Numbered from the stretch's first letter, positions 1 to 9,942 are shown. The stretch: DNA of 64,000 bases from Neobacillus sp. PS3-12 (GCF_030915385.1 NZ_CP133268.1:868001-932000), one strand, 5' to 3'. The notes: generated by a model from the sequence alone, not told the origin. Numbers and translations: made by a program.

Positions 1-187
1 CCAGCTGTACAATTGTTACCCCTCTGTTGGGGTCTTGATCGTATTCTTGTTGTAATTTTTCAATCATTTCCTTAACAAAATGTACTTCTACTTCAATAAC
101 ATCGGCCATTTGTTTTAAGGAAAGCCCTTCATCCCCTGCTGTAAACAACAGGGACTCTAAAATACTGCTCCAGTTAATAATTTCCAA
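1..187 (-). CDS. scpB: Segregation and condensation protein B, N-terminal part (truncated by window edge)
   Basis: ScpB is the winged-helix kleisin partner that, with ScpA and SMC, forms the condensin complex used in chromosome segregation. The visible N-terminal 62 residues (start [18 protein letters not shown], then DEGLSLKQM) resemble the start of Bacillus ScpB. I place the start at a TTG (185-187): an AAGGAGA ribosome site lies about 8 nt upstream and the next residues align with the family N-terminus. This gives a 14-nt overlap with the end of scpA, so the two are probably translationally coupled. The rest of the gene lies beyond position 1. Confidence 0.85.
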   Translation of the reverse strand, partial: MEIINWSSILESLLFTAGDEGLSLKQMADVIEVEVHFVKEMIEKLQQEYDQDPNRGVTIVQL

Positions 188-944
188 CCACTTTTTCTCC
201 TTCCCCAATTGCTTCTACAAAGATTTCACTAAAATTCCCATCCTGTTCAACATCTATTTCTTTTCTTTTAATTAATTCTAATATCGCTAAAAATGTTACA
301 ACAATATGTTCTTTGCTGGGATGGGGAAATAAATCATTGAAGCTTTTCCGTCCTTTAAAACTCCGTAATTCAACTAAGATTTCTGTCATTCTTTTATCAA
401 TCGAAATCTCTTGACGGGCAATTTTTGTTGTCATTGGCCGTTGTAATTTTTTCCTTCTTAATAACTTTTGGAACGCTGCTAGCATGTCATATAGAGAAAC
501 ATTAAGGTCTGTTTTCTCAGGCTTGATTTCCTTTGCGTAATCAGACAAGTCACTTGGTGGTTTAGTAAACATCAAGCTTCTTTCCTCTTCTAATAATTTC
601 AAATCGTGTGCAGCTTCCTTGTACTTCCGATATTCAATTAGACGCTCAACCAAATCTTCCCTTGGATCTTCCTCATATTCCAAGTTAGAATCATCTTCCA
701 AACTTTCTTCTTCGTGCTTTGGTAAAAGCATTTTACTTTTTATTGCAAGCAATGTTGCTGCCATTACTAAAAATTCACTGGCAACATCGAGTTGCAATTC
801 GTTCATTGTGTGTATATAAAGTAAATATTGTTCGGTAATTTGTGCTACTGGAATATCATAAATATCAATTTCCAAGCGATTTATTAAATGCAGAAGTAAA
901 TCAAGCGGGCCTTCAAAAGCATCAATTTTTACATTGTATGGCAT
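174..944 (-). CDS. scpA: Segregation and condensation protein A
   Basis: ScpA is the kleisin subunit that bridges the SMC heads and binds ScpB. The N-terminus has the family signature [12 protein letters not shown] (about residues 10-21), the middle is highly acidic (EEESLEDD...EEDPRED), and the C-terminus holds the conserved [13 protein letters not shown] winged-helix segment. About 256 aa, the normal length. The frame is open back to a TTG at 965, but Met codons at 945-947 and 942-944 fit better; the second gives [13 protein letters not shown], which aligns with known ScpA starts. It overlaps scpB by 14 nt and forms an operon with it. Confidence 0.93.
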   Translation of the reverse strand: MPYNVKIDAFEGPLDLLLHLINRLEIDIYDIPVAQITEQYLLYIHTMNELQLDVASEFLVMAATLLAIKSKMLLPKHEEESLEDDSNLEYEEDPREDLVERLIEYRKYKEAAHDLKLLEEERSLMFTKPPSDLSDYAKEIKPEKTDLNVSLYDMLAAFQKLLRRKKLQRPMTTKIARQEISIDKRMTEILVELRSFKGRKSFNDLFPHPSKEHIVVTFLAILELIKRKEIDVEQDGNFSEIFVEAIGEGEKVVGNY

Positions 945-1154
945 CATTTTCACCAAAACTTCCAAAATAATTTCGTCACTAGACTGACCATAGTATAGCT
1001 ATTAATAGTATAGAGGAATCATCTTGGTTATCCAATAGAAAAATCAACCTGCGTCCTCTCATAATTGAAAACGGTCGTTTTGCCTATAACAAATTCAAAA
1101 TATCGACATATGATGAAGTGAACAAATTAATAAAATTATAGGAGGTATTTCAAT

Positions 1155-1250
1155 ATGTCAGATGGTGCTTTTGGATTTGGCGGCGGATTTGCTTTAATCG
1201 TCGTTCTATTCATCTTATTGATTATCGTAGGTGCTTCTTGGGTTTACTAA
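1155..1250 (+). CDS. YjcZ-family sporulation miniprotein (31 aa)
   Basis: A 31-residue protein, MSDGAFGFGGGFALIVVLF and onward, with a Gly/Phe-rich head followed by one strongly hydrophobic membrane helix (about residues 13-27) ending SWVY. This is the pattern of the YjcZ / YhbH-type sporulation miniproteins that are common and multicopy in Bacillaceae. Start ATG at 1155 with GGAGG 9 nt upstream; stop at 1248-1250. It is monocistronic and followed by a strong terminator. Family membership comes from recognising the pattern; function is unknown apart from the usual sporulation association. Confidence 0.85.
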   Translation: MSDGAFGFGGGFALIVVLFILLIIVGASWVY

Positions 1251-1302
1251 AAGACGATAGGGCTTCTGCTTAGGCGCACAGGCTCGGACAGTCAACTAGA
1301 AG

Positions 1303-1347
1303 AGGATGTCTCAAAGTTCTGGACTTTACTTTGGAGACATCCTTTTT
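1303..1347 (+). terminator. Rho-independent terminator after the YjcZ-like gene
   Basis: Arms AGGATGTCTC (1303-1312) and GAGACATCCT, extended by AAAGT/ACTTT pairing inside, followed by TTTTT. It lies downstream of the miniprotein and upstream of the DUF309 gene. Confidence 0.8.
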
Positions 1348-1423
1348 GTGCTTTTTGTTCATAATGTGCTTTCACCATATGATAAACTAAACATAAATGT
1401 TTTGTTAATTATGAGGTGATCAG

Positions 1424-1930
1424 TTGTATCCAGATGAATATATTCGATATTTGGTACATTTTCATGGTGATCGGGATTATTTTGAATGTCACGAAATTCT
1501 TGAAGAATATTGGAAAAATAAAGATCAAGGAAATAAAGACTCTGTGTGGGTTGGTTTGATACAGCTTGCAGTTTCTTGTTATCATCACCGCCGCAGTAAC
1601 TTTACCGGGGCAAAAAAAATGCTCGAAAAAGCGATGGTAATCTTAAAAAAAGAGGAACTGTGTTTAAACAGCCTAGGTTTAAATAAAATAAAGCTATTTT
1701 CAATATTAAAAGAACGTCACATTGGTATTCAGAAAAATCAGCCTTATACTAGCTTTAATTTACCAATAAACGATCCCCGTTTAGCCCAGCAATGCCAAAC
1801 AGATTGTATAAAACTTGGATTTATTTGGTGCGATCACAGTAATTTAAATAATAAAAGCCTCATAAACCGTCATAAATTACGTGATCGAACAAGCATCATC
1901 CAAGCACGTTTATATGCTCTAAAAAGAAAT

Positions 1931-1945
<15 letters not shown>
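1424..1945 (+). CDS. DUF309 domain-containing protein (YpuF-like)
   Basis: A 173-aa cytoplasmic protein of the DUF309 family. The conserved helical motif DYFECHEILEEYWK (about residues 17-30, His and Glu conserved) is followed by a second helix with YHHRRSNF, the two family signatures. The biochemical role of the family is not established. Start is a TTG at 1424 with GAGGTGA 4-5 nt upstream. The gene sits between scpAB and ribT as ypuF does in B. subtilis. It converges with ribT, and its stop codon lies inside the shared terminator hairpin. Confidence 0.85.
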
Positions 1946-2666
<721 letters not shown>

Positions 2667-3533
2667 ATGAAAAAAATATTGACCATGGCATTATTAGCTT
2701 TTATGTTAATAAGTCCGATCCATAGTTTTGCGGATGCAGCTGAAGGAGACATGATTGTTACGCTAGGAGAAAATCTTACTGATCAACAAAAAAGTTCCAT
2801 GTTAGAGGAAATGAATGCACCCAAGGATGTACAAATCATTACGGTTTCAAATCAAGAGGAACATCAGTATTTAGGAAAGTATGTTTCTAGTTCATTGATA
2901 GGTACAAAAGCAATTTCTTCCTCTGCTATCACAATTGCAGCCCAGGGGTCTGGAATATCAGTCAAGACAAAGAATATTACCTGGGTCACGAATGAAATGT
3001 ATGTGAACGCACTAATCACTGCAGGGGTTAAGGATGCAAATATATATATTACTGCACCTGTTCCAGTTTCTGGAACTGCTGCATTAACCGGTATTATCAA
3101 AGCGTATGAGATCTCTGCTGATAAAACAATTCCTGAAGATGTCAAACAAGCAGCAAACCAAGAAATGGTTACAACAGCAAAACTGGGAGATGCAATCGGG
3201 GATAAAAATGCTGCAGCCTTAATCGCTAAAATTAAAGACGAAATTGCAAAAAATAAACCAAATAATGATCAGGAACTTCGTGCCATAATCGAAAATGCTG
3301 CCAAGGAATTGGGGATCACCCTTACTGAGGCGCAAATACAAAGTTTAATGGATCTGTTTAACAAGCTAAAGAACTTAAATATTAACTGGAATCAAGTAAG
3401 TGATCAGCTGCATAAGGCGCAGGATCAAGTCACTAAATTTCTTTCATCAGATCAAGGGCAAAGTTTTTTGGAAAAGTTAAAGCAGTTTTTTATCAGCTTA
3501 ATCGATGCCATTAAATCATTATTCTCTAAATAG
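2667..3533 (+). CDS. DUF1002 exported protein (YpuA-like)
   Basis: A 288-aa secreted or surface protein with a Sec signal peptide (MKKILTMALLAFMLISPIHSF, then ADAAEGD). The body is DUF1002: VTLGENLTDQQKSSML near residue 31 and an Ala/Val-rich region (ITAAGVKDANIYITAPVPVSG in part) around residues 118-140. The C-terminus is helical and charged. Function of the family is unknown. It is monocistronic, with AAGGAGG 9 nt before ATG, and lies just before lysA as ypuA does in B. subtilis. Confidence 0.85.
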   Translation: MKKILTMALLAFMLISPIHSFADAAEGDMIVTLGENLTDQQKSSMLEEMNAPKDVQIITVSNQEEHQYLGKYVSSSLIGTKAISSSAITIAAQGSGISVKTKNITWVTNEMYVNALITAGVKDANIYITAPVPVSGTAALTGIIKAYEISADKTIPEDVKQAANQEMVTTAKLGDAIGDKNAAALIAKIKDEIAKNKPNNDQELRAIIENAAKELGITLTEAQIQSLMDLFNKLKNLNINWNQVSDQLHKAQDQVTKFLSSDQGQSFLEKLKQFFISLIDAIKSLFSK

Positions 3534-3536
3534 CAC

Positions 3537-3574
3537 AAAAGGTCTGACCCAGTCATATGAGGGTCAGACCTTTT
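3537..3574. terminator. Bidirectional terminator between the DUF1002 gene and lysA
   Basis: Perfect 14-bp inverted repeat AAAAGGTCTGACCC (3537-3550) and GGGTCAGACCTTTT (3561-3574) with a 10-nt loop, placed between two convergent genes. Confidence 0.88.
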
Positions 3575-3586
3575 ATCTTGTTACTG

Positions 3587-4890
3587 TTATTTAAAAGAAA
3601 TATCAAGACGTACTAAATCTTCATAGGATTCTCTTTTTACTACTAACCTTGCTTCCCCGTTTTCAACAAAGACCACTGCTGGCCGTGGTAAGCGATTGTA
3701 ATTGTTTGCCATCGAATAGCCATATGCTCCCGTGCAAAAAACTGCAAGGATGTCTTCTTGACCTGTTTCCGGTAATGGTAAATCCCATATTAGCATATCC
3801 CCAGACTCACAACATTTCCCGGCAATGGAAACTGTTTCTTTTACAGTTGAAAGCGGCTTATTGGCAAGTACAGCTTCATATTTTGCTTGGTATAAAGCCG
3901 GCCTAATATTATCACTCATACCTCCATCAACAGCTAAATACTTTCTGACACCCGGCACATCTTTAGAAGACCCTATTCGATATAGTGTAATTCCCGCATC
4001 ACCAACAAGAGAACGACCAGGTTCAATCCAAATTTCTGGTAACGCCATTGAATAATGTTCAATCCATTTTTTTACTTCCGCAATAATTTCCTCAACATAT
4101 TGAGATGGCTGGATAGGCTCGTCTTCTTTTGTATACCGAATTCCGAAGCCTCCCCCAAATTTAAAACCTTTGCTTCAAAATTAAACTCCTGTTTCCAAGT
4201 ATTCAATTTCTCAAATATTTTTTGCGCAGCAAGAAGGAAGCCTGTCGGATCAAAGATTTGTGAACCAATGTGACAATGAAGTCCGAGAACCTCAATATTC
4301 TCATTTCCCATGGCAGTTTGTATTGCTGTCTGGGCCTGGCCATTTTGCAGATCAAAGCCGAATTTAGAATCTTCCTGGCCTGTTAAAATATAATCATGTG
4401 TATGTGCTTCAATACCAGGAGTCACTCTTAACAAGACCTTAACGTTTTTGTTATTTTCAGCACATATTGCTTTTAAAAGGTCTAATTCATAAAAATTATC
4501 AACAACGATACAGCCAATTCTGTGCTCTAGTGCCATTTCTAATTCTTCTTTGCTTTTGTTGTTACCATGAAAATGGATTCTTTCAACTGGGAACCCAGCC
4601 TTAATCGCTGTATATAATTCACCGCCAGAAACAACGTCAAGTGATAATCCTTCCTCCTCTGCAAGCTGTACCATTGCAATCGTGGAGAATGCTTTACTTG
4701 CATACGCAACCTGGGCTTTCACATTCTCTCTTTCGAATGTTTGTTTAAATCCTCTTGCCCGCTCTCTTATTAAGGCTACATCATATACATACAATGGGGT
4801 CCCATAATTATTCGCTAATTCAATGGCATCCACACCGCCAATTTCTAAGTGTCCTTTATTATTGACACTTGTAGTTCCATAAAAATACAT
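3587..4890 (-). pseudogene. lysA: Diaminopimelate decarboxylase with a 1-nt frameshift
   Basis: LysA is the PLP enzyme that decarboxylates meso-diaminopimelate to lysine. Two adjacent frames together make one full-length enzyme of about 434 aa. The N-terminal frame carries the PLP lysine motif AYASKAFST and the HFHGNNKS and LGLHCHIGSQIFDP motifs. The C-terminal frame carries EPGRSLVGDAG, YLAVDGGMSDN and CESGDM. The reading breaks exactly at the glycine loop: the first frame reads LNLGEASEFGI, whereas adding one G to the G5 run (C5 at 4152-4156 on the plus strand) restores LNLGGGFGIRYT. Start taken at ATG 4888-4890, six nt after GAGGG. A homopolymer indel of this kind is a classic sequencing error, but a real mutation cannot be excluded. 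Confidence 0.9.
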
Positions 4891-4935
4891 TGCCATCCCT
4901 CTCTTTTGTAATGAACTCGCTCGCGGTAAAGAAAA

Positions 4936-4972
4936 ACAAATAGACAGAACCTAAACGAGATCTGTCTATTTT
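4936..4972 (-). terminator. Terminator of the spoVA operon
   Basis: Arms AAATAGACAGA (4938-4948) and TCTGTCTATTT (4961-4971). On the minus strand the stem is followed by a T-rich tract, just beyond the 3' end of spoVAF. Confidence 0.8.
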
Positions 4973-5042
4973 TTGATCCTTTATCCCTTTATTTAATTAA
5001 AATTACTTTAGCATAACATTCCGAAATCTGCAATTTATTTTA

Positions 5043-6530
5043 CTATTGTTGATTTGGCGGCTGTCTATAACGATTTCGAGGATGAACAACACTAGGCCGA
5101 AGCATAGAACCTGGAACTGCTCTGCGAATGACAATTTGTAAAAACCCCTTTGGCTCGAACGGAATGAACGGCCAAAAATATGGTGTATTGAGTGCACGGG
5201 TATACACGAGGAAGATTAATAATATCGTTGACCCAATAACGAAACCTGGAGTATGAAAAATAGCAACTAGAATAAGCATGAGCATCCGAGCAATTTTATT
5301 TGCGACACTTAACTCATAACTTGGTGTTGTGAACGAACCAATGCCAGATACTGCCACATAGAGGATAACCTCAGGCACAAATAATCCAACACTGATAGCA
5401 ATTTGACCGATCAATACAGCAGCAATTAAACCCATTGCCGTTGAAAGAGGCGTTGGTGTGTGGATGGCAGCCATCCTTAAAAATTCTATCCCAAAATCGG
5501 CTAAAAATATTTGGAGAACAATCGGGATATTAGTTTGTTGATTTGGTCCAATAAACGACATTTTTTCAGGAAGTAATGATGGTTCTAGCACAAATAACAG
5601 CCATAATGGAAGTAAAAAGATAGAAACCCAAACCCCCAAGAATCTGGTCCATCTCACAAACGTCCCCAAGGATGGCGATTCCCTAAACTCTTCAGCATGC
5701 TGAATATGATGAAAAAAAGTTGCTGGAGCGATAATGACACTCGGTGATGTATCGACAATGATTATAACATGTCCTTCAAGGATGTGAGCTGCCGCAATAT
5801 CTGCCCGCTCTGTATATCTGACTAGCGGAAAAGGATTGAATCCTTGGTTGATTAGAAATTCTTCGATAGTTTTGTCTGCCATTGGCAGTCCGTCGACTTC
5901 AATAGCTTTAAGTTCTTTGCGTATAACACTCAGTAGATCAGGATCGGCGACATCTTCAAGATAAGCTACGGCAACATCTGATTTTGACCGTTCCCCGACT
6001 CTAATCATTTCATAGCGCAGCCGTGGATCACGAATTCTTCTCCTTATCAAGGCTGTGTTCATGATGATATTTTCTACAAAGCCATCCCTTGCTCCCCTCA
6101 CAACCTTCTCTGTATCTGGCTCCTGTGGTGAACGACCCGGGTAACTTCGAACATCAACTACGTAAGCAGTATCTTCCCCTTCAACAACAACGCCAATTAA
6201 TCCCGAGAGAACCTTCTCTATTAATTCATCTAGTTTTTTGACTGGCTGTACAGATTGGTTAACCAATCTGTTTTCAATAAGCTCGCCAATATTCTTTGAG
6301 GATAACTTTTCAATATTGTTAAGATCAACCAATTCCTTAACAAGTTGAATAGCATAAATCGTATCTACTAAACCACTGACAGAATAAATGTGAACTTCTT
6401 TTTTAAAAATCTTTAATTTACGTAAATTTAAATCAAAACTAACTCCTAAGCCTACCCGCTGCTTCATATAATGCTCGACTTCACTTACTGATTCAGGAAT
6501 CGGCCATTTAAGGTCTGTCTTTGATGTCAT
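5043..6530 (-). CDS. spoVAF: Stage V sporulation protein AF (GerA-family)
   Basis: SpoVAF resembles the A subunit of GerA germinant receptors and sits in the spore inner membrane; it is encoded with the SpoVA dipicolinic-acid channel proteins and aids germination. The protein (about 495 aa) has an N-terminal soluble domain, then [19 protein letters not shown], and at least four hydrophobic segments between about residues 290 and 450. The C-terminus is Pro/Arg-rich. Start chosen at ATG 6528-6530 with AAAGGAG 8 nt upstream; a GTG nine nt earlier is also open. The start overlaps the 3' end of spoVAEA, indicating coupled translation. Confidence 0.93.
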   Translation of the reverse strand: MTSKTDLKWPIPESVSEVEHYMKQRVGLGVSFDLNLRKLKIFKKEVHIYSVSGLVDTIYAIQLVKELVDLNNIEKLSSKNIGELIENRLVNQSVQPVKKLDELIEKVLSGLIGVVVEGEDTAYVVDVRSYPGRSPQEPDTEKVVRGARDGFVENIIMNTALIRRRIRDPRLRYEMIRVGERSKSDVAVAYLEDVADPDLLSVIRKELKAIEVDGLPMADKTIEEFLINQGFNPFPLVRYTERADIAAAHILEGHVIIIVDTSPSVIIAPATFFHHIQHAEEFRESPSLGTFVRWTRFLGVWVSIFLLPLWLLFVLEPSLLPEKMSFIGPNQQTNIPIVLQIFLADFGIEFLRMAAIHTPTPLSTAMGLIAAVLIGQIAISVGLFVPEVILYVAVSGIGSFTTPSYELSVANKIARMLMLILVAIFHTPGFVIGSTILLIFLVYTRALNTPYFWPFIPFEPKGFLQIVIRRAVPGSMLRPSVVHPRNRYRQPPNQQ

Positions 6531-7092
6531 AGAATCCACTCCTTTCGAGAATAAGTTCTACTGCCTTTTTCGTAATTGGGGCACCCCGTTCATAGTGGTC
6601 ATGACGTGCCATTTTTCCAATATCCCCAACCCCAACAACAATTGGAACATCCAGTTCATCCAAACAATAAACAGTATCTCCATTTAATCTGCCCATTTCC
6701 AGCTCTGGAATTCCATGTTTATCTACTCCATATGGAGTTAATTCACCATCACGGTCAATACAAACATCTACCTTTGTCCACTCAGCATCCCTTGTTTTTG
6801 ATGCAACAGCAATTACACCCAGCACTTCCACTTCTTTGCTTTGTGCTACAAATTTTAGTGCTTTTTCACCTGCACCTTCCCCAACCAGGCCGCTATCATC
6901 AAACATAACCAGGACTGGATCATTTGGTGTTTGCTTTATTAACGAAACAATCTCTGGACCCATTAAAACAGACGGATTCCCTTGAGACATGCTAATACAT
7001 CTTCCGCCAATTTTGCTGGCAACATGCTCAACCGCCCGCTTTGCATATTCATCACCATCTGTAATTAAGATAACGCGCCTACGAATACTCAT
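6508..7092 (-). CDS. spoVAEA: Stage V sporulation protein AEA
   Basis: This 194-aa soluble protein corresponds to the SpoVAEa product (also called SpoVAE large form) of the B. subtilis spoVA operon. Family features are visible: [19 protein letters not shown] at the N-terminus, [14 protein letters not shown] in the middle and [14 protein letters not shown] near the C-terminus. It has no membrane segments. AAAGGAAA precedes the ATG. It lies 30 bp after spoVAB; in B. subtilis spoVAC, spoVAD and spoVAEB separate these two genes, and all three are missing here. Confidence 0.92.
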   Translation of the reverse strand: MSIRRRVILITDGDEYAKRAVEHVASKIGGRCISMSQGNPSVLMGPEIVSLIKQTPNDPVLVMFDDSGLVGEGAGEKALKFVAQSKEVEVLGVIAVASKTRDAEWTKVDVCIDRDGELTPYGVDKHGIPELEMGRLNGDTVYCLDELDVPIVVGVGDIGKMARHDHYERGAPITKKAVELILERSGFYDIKDRP

Positions 7093-7122
7093 GATGTATA
7101 GTTTCCTTTCTAAGCGAAATCT

Positions 7123-7548
7123 TTATTGGTGAATAAAATACACCCATTGAAAAATAGACCCGAAAATTTTCCCCAGAACAATAGCCATTAATAAGGAAAT
7201 AATTTTACCGTCCAAGCCAATTCTTTTGCTTAAAATGGGAATGACATTTAAAACCTCTGTTAACGCTGCTGCGGTCATACCAACAAAGGTTCCCCCTGTA
7301 AGCCCCAGCGGTATAAGTAAATAGGCTGATAAACCTAATTTCGGATCTCTTAAGCTCGCTAGTACCCCTGTGACAGATCCGATAATTACAGCCCATTCAT
7401 AGGAGTGTATTTTTTTCATTGTTTTCGATAATTGTGTCAGCCTAGGAATAATTCCCAGAACGGTTAGAAATGCAACAAAACCAGATCCTACAACAAGTCC
7501 GCTAGCGAGACCTATAAAAATGATGATAAATCCTTTAATCATGATCAA
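7123..7548 (-). CDS. spoVAB: Stage V sporulation protein AB
   Basis: A 141-aa integral membrane protein with four predicted helices (starting KGFIIIFIGLASGLVVGSG and including LLMAIVLGKIFGSIF), matching SpoVAB. SpoVA proteins serve dipicolinic acid uptake in sporulation and its release in germination; the individual role of AB is minor or unclear. Its start overlaps the end of spoVAA by 14 nt. Confidence 0.92.
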   Translation of the reverse strand: MIMIKGFIIIFIGLASGLVVGSGFVAFLTVLGIIPRLTQLSKTMKKIHSYEWAVIIGSVTGVLASLRDPKLGLSAYLLIPLGLTGGTFVGMTAAALTEVLNVIPILSKRIGLDGKIISLLMAIVLGKIFGSIFQWVYFIHQ

Positions 7549-8155
7549 GTTGTTTCATACTCTCTTTGTTTTCATGGATGATAACATAGTTATCAATATC
7601 TTGCTGATAATTAAACATTTCTACCTCTAATGGGCTTGGCTCTTCATTAATTCGTTTACGAAATACATGATTGAAAAATAATATCATCCCTAAACCTAAG
7701 CCAATCGAGTACGGTATTTGAAACAGGAGCGGCTTTACAACATTTTTCCCAGTAATAATGGTATATATCTTTTCTTGTACGCTCTGCATACTGACATCAT
7801 CATGGAAATTCATAATCCCCATCGCCGATCCAAAAAATAAAAGGAACCAGATTAAAATAAAAAAAGGAAGGGATACACCTTTTTCTTTAATTAACACTTC
7901 AATGATTGTTTGTGCAGGTCCAATAGTCTGAATATCCGATTCCTTTACTAGGGTTGTCATTAAACTGATTACTTGCATGACATCAATCACAACGATGCTT
8001 TTATCTTTTTCTGTTACCTGATGCACCAATAAATTTTTTAATGGTGGAAGTGCTGATTCTGATGCAATAATTTGGGCAATATCCTCTAATCGTACTTTTT
8101 CGTGTACACGAGCTTGAACTCGATGTCTCATACGAATATAAATGGTATTTTCCAA
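7535..8155 (-). CDS. spoVAA: Stage V sporulation protein AA
   Basis: First gene of the spoVA operon. The protein (about 206 aa) has a soluble N-terminal domain (IYIRMRHRV..., VTEKDKSIVVIDVMQV) and two membrane segments, with the conserved QIPYSIGLGLGMILFFNH and EPSPLEVEMFNYQ motifs near the C-terminus. Start set at the TTG at 8153-8155, which aligns with the family N-terminus; an upstream GTG at 8162-8164 is also possible. A forespore-type promoter lies just upstream. Confidence 0.9.
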   Translation of the reverse strand: MENTIYIRMRHRVQARVHEKVRLEDIAQIIASESALPPLKNLLVHQVTEKDKSIVVIDVMQVISLMTTLVKESDIQTIGPAQTIIEVLIKEKGVSLPFFILIWFLLFFGSAMGIMNFHDDVSMQSVQEKIYTIITGKNVVKPLLFQIPYSIGLGLGMILFFNHVFRKRINEEPSPLEVEMFNYQQDIDNYVIIHENKESMKQLDHD

Positions 8156-8191
8156 AATACTCACTTCCCAAAAATAATTTCCTCTTATAAG

Positions 8192-8221
8192 TAGTATGGT
8201 TAAATGGGGTAAATTTCATGA
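8192..8221 (-). promoter_or_regulatory. Putative sigma-G/sigma-F promoter of the spoVA operon
   Basis: On the minus strand a -35-like TCATG is followed after 18 nt by CATACTA, an exact match to the sigma-G -10 consensus CATWHTA. The -10 lies about 37 nt before the spoVAA start. Sigma-G control is what is known for spoVA in B. subtilis; the -35 match is only partial. Confidence 0.6.
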
Positions 8222-8260
8222 AAAAAAAGACCATATGAATCATAGATCCATACGGTCTTT
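8222..8260 (-). terminator. Terminator of the spoIIA operon
   Basis: Hairpin AAAGACC...GGTCTTT with additional TATG/CATA pairing around 8226-8260, followed on the minus strand by a run of eight T. It overlaps the last codons of sigF. Confidence 0.75.
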
Positions 8261-8998
8261 CATTTGTTGAAGAATCTTTTTTTCTAATCTAGAAACTTGT
8301 ACTTGGGATATTCCAAGCCTTAGAGCAACTTCTGATTGGGTTTGATCCTTATAATAACGTAAATAGACAATGAGCCTTTCACGTTCATCCAATTCAAGAA
8401 TTGCTTCTTTAAGTGCGAGCTTATCAAACCATTTGCCTTCATTTCCATCATCAATCTGGTCCAATAATGTAATTGGATCACCGTCATTTTCATAAACGGT
8501 TTCGTGGATGGAAGATGGTGCCCTACTCGCTTCTTGGGCAAGAATGATTTCTTCAGGTGATAATCCGAGATGAGCAGATATTTCGTTTATGGTTGGAATT
8601 CTCCCCAATATTTTTGAAAGTTCATCTTTCGCTTTGCGTATTCGGTTTCCCATTTCTTTCAATGATCGGCTAACTTTTACCGTTCCATCATCGCGAATAA
8701 ACCGCTGGATTTCGCCGATTATCATCGGAACAGCATAAGTGGAAAACTTTACATCATACGATAGATCAAACTTATCCACCGACTTTAGTAAACCAATACA
8801 CCCAATTTGAAAAAGATCATCAGGGTCATAACCCCTATTAAGGAATCGCTGAACAACGGACCAGACAAGACGCATATTCTTTTCAACAATCAAATCTCGA
8901 GAGGCCTGATCACCTTCCTGGCTCAACTTGATCAGCTCTTTTACCTCATGATCTTTCAAGTAGGTTTGGCCTTTTTCGTTTTTGACCTCCACATCCAT
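8240..8998 (-). CDS. sigF: RNA polymerase sigma-F factor
   Basis: Sigma-F directs the first forespore-specific transcription programme and is held inactive by SpoIIAB. The protein (252 aa) shows region 2 (NMRLVWSVVQRF, DDLFQIGCIGLLKSVDKFD, FSTYAVPMIIGEIQRFIRD), region 3 (GRIPTINEISAHLGLS) and the region 4 helix-turn-helix (QSEVALRLGISQVQVSRLEKK). Start taken at ATG 8996-8998 with AAGGAGA 8 nt upstream, not the TTG two codons earlier. It lies 12 bp after spoIIAB. Confidence 0.97.
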   Translation of the reverse strand: MDVEVKNEKGQTYLKDHEVKELIKLSQEGDQASRDLIVEKNMRLVWSVVQRFLNRGYDPDDLFQIGCIGLLKSVDKFDLSYDVKFSTYAVPMIIGEIQRFIRDDGTVKVSRSLKEMGNRIRKAKDELSKILGRIPTINEISAHLGLSPEEIILAQEASRAPSSIHETVYENDGDPITLLDQIDDGNEGKWFDKLALKEAILELDERERLIVYLRYYKDQTQSEVALRLGISQVQVSRLEKKILQQMKDRMDL

Positions 8999-9010
8999 CG
9001 GCAAGTCTCC

Positions 9011-9451
9011 TTAATTGCACAGCAATTTGCTCTTTGATAACTGCTTTTTTAATTTAATTTCGGTTCCTTTACCTGGCTGTGTAAGAACCTCAACTTCATC
9101 CATAAAATTTTCCATGATTGTAAATCCCATGCCAGAACGTTCCAGATCCGGCTTTGTTGTAAATAATGGCTGCCGAGCTTCTTCCACATCTGTTATGCCA
9201 ATTCCCAAATCTTTTATAGACATTTCAACAACTTGATCTTCAATAGAAACGGAAATATAGACAATTCCGTTCGGATCATTATCATAGCCGTGAATGACTG
9301 CATTCGTTACCGCTTCAGAAACTACTGTTTTGATTTCAGTCAATTCATCCATTGTTGGATCAAGTTGAGCAATAAATGCCGCTACCGTCACTCGAGCAAA
9401 AGACTCATTCTGACTTAAAGCACTAAATTGAAGATTCATACTATTTTTCAT
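9011..9451 (-). CDS. spoIIAB: Anti-sigma-F factor / serine kinase SpoIIAB
   Basis: SpoIIAB binds and inhibits sigma-F and phosphorylates SpoIIAA using ATP. The GHKL ATPase motifs are present: [18 protein letters not shown] (N-box), IKDLGIGI (G1), and [16 protein letters not shown] (G2). Length 146 aa from the ATG at 9449-9451, chosen because GGGGGT lies about 9 nt upstream. A GTG two codons earlier overlaps the spoIIAA stop. Close to identical with the B. subtilis protein over most of its length. Confidence 0.96.
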   Translation of the reverse strand: MKNSMNLQFSALSQNESFARVTVAAFIAQLDPTMDELTEIKTVVSEAVTNAVIHGYDNDPNGIVYISVSIEDQVVEMSIKDLGIGITDVEEARQPLFTTKPDLERSGMGFTIMENFMDEVEVLTQPGKGTEIKLKKQLSKSKLLCN

Positions 9452-9453
9452 CG

Positions 9454-9804
9454 TCACGCAACCCCCAATCTTTGCAATGCAAACTTTTCAGTCGGTTCTA
9501 ATCGAATGATTTTAAATAATCCCGACATATCAAACAATCTTTTGATTGCTGGAGAGATTGCGCAAACGACCATTTCGCCTTCTACTTGTTTAATCTGTTT
9601 ATATCTTCCTAAAATGACCCCTAACCCGGAGCTATCCATAAAAGATAGATGTTCCAGATTCAAGACGATATGATGAATCTCATTTCTAACAATAACAGTT
9701 GATACTTTTTCGCGAAGTTCGTCTGCAGAATGGTGATCTAATTCGCCACTTAAGCGAATACACAGGACGTCTGATTTTATTTCCAATTCAATATCAAGAC
9801 TCAC
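9454..9804 (-). CDS. spoIIAA: Anti-sigma-F factor antagonist SpoIIAA
   Basis: SpoIIAA is the STAS-domain anti-anti-sigma factor that releases sigma-F from SpoIIAB once dephosphorylated by SpoIIE. The phosphorylated serine is Ser58 in the motif [21 protein letters not shown] start it at GTG 9802-9804, with a perfect AAGGAGG 8 nt upstream and an N-terminus [10 protein letters not shown] that matches the family; the frame is open to an earlier ATG at 9822 that overlaps the ribosome site region. It ends next to the spoIIAB start. Confidence 0.96.
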   Translation of the reverse strand: MSLDIELEIKSDVLCIRLSGELDHHSADELREKVSTVIVRNEIHHIVLNLEHLSFMDSSGLGVILGRYKQIKQVEGEMVVCAISPAIKRLFDMSGLFKIIRLEPTEKFALQRLGVA

Positions 9805-9838
9805 TATCCCGGCCTCCTTCATCTGGTATAGTGAGTCA

Positions 9839-9864
9839 ATTCGGTAGAGTATGCAAAATATCCT
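9839..9864 (-). promoter_or_regulatory. Sigma-H promoter of the spoIIA operon
   Basis: On the minus strand AGGATAT, a 12-nt spacer, then ACCGAAT: this fits the sigma-H consensus RnAGGAwWW-N11/12-RnnGAAT. It lies about 35 nt upstream of the spoIIAA start, where the sigma-H/Spo0A~P promoter of spoIIA lies in B. subtilis. Confidence 0.8.
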
Positions 9865-9892
9865 TCCACAAAGACAAAACTAGTTGTAATTC

Positions 9893-9918
9893 GCTAAAAG
9901 AAGTGCAGGGCTTTTAGC
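9893..9918 (-). terminator. Hairpin downstream of dacF, weak terminator
   Basis: Inverted repeat GCTAAAAG (9893-9900) and CTTTTAGC (9911-9918) between dacF and spoIIAA. There is no T-tract on the minus strand, so it may only partly stop dacF transcripts; read-through from dacF into spoIIA is known in B. subtilis. Confidence 0.45.
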
Positions 9919-9919
9919 T

Positions 9920-9926
9920 TTCGACA
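9920..9926. promoter_or_regulatory. 0A box upstream of the spoIIA promoter
   Basis: TTCGACA (TGTCGAA on the other strand) exactly matches the Spo0A binding consensus and lies about 55 bp upstream of the sigma-H -35. Activation of spoIIA by Spo0A~P is established in B. subtilis. Confidence 0.65.
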
Positions 9927-9942
9927 TTTAGTCAGTCTTTTT

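Noticed and set aside
4072..4890. Programmed frameshifting in lysA
   Set aside because: No slippery heptamer or stimulatory structure is apparent, and lysA is not known to use it; a homopolymer miscount explains the break.
6576..6908. A 110-aa plus-strand frame opposite spoVAEA
   Set aside because: His/Pro/Leu-rich translation typical of an antisense shadow of a conserved gene, with no ribosome site.
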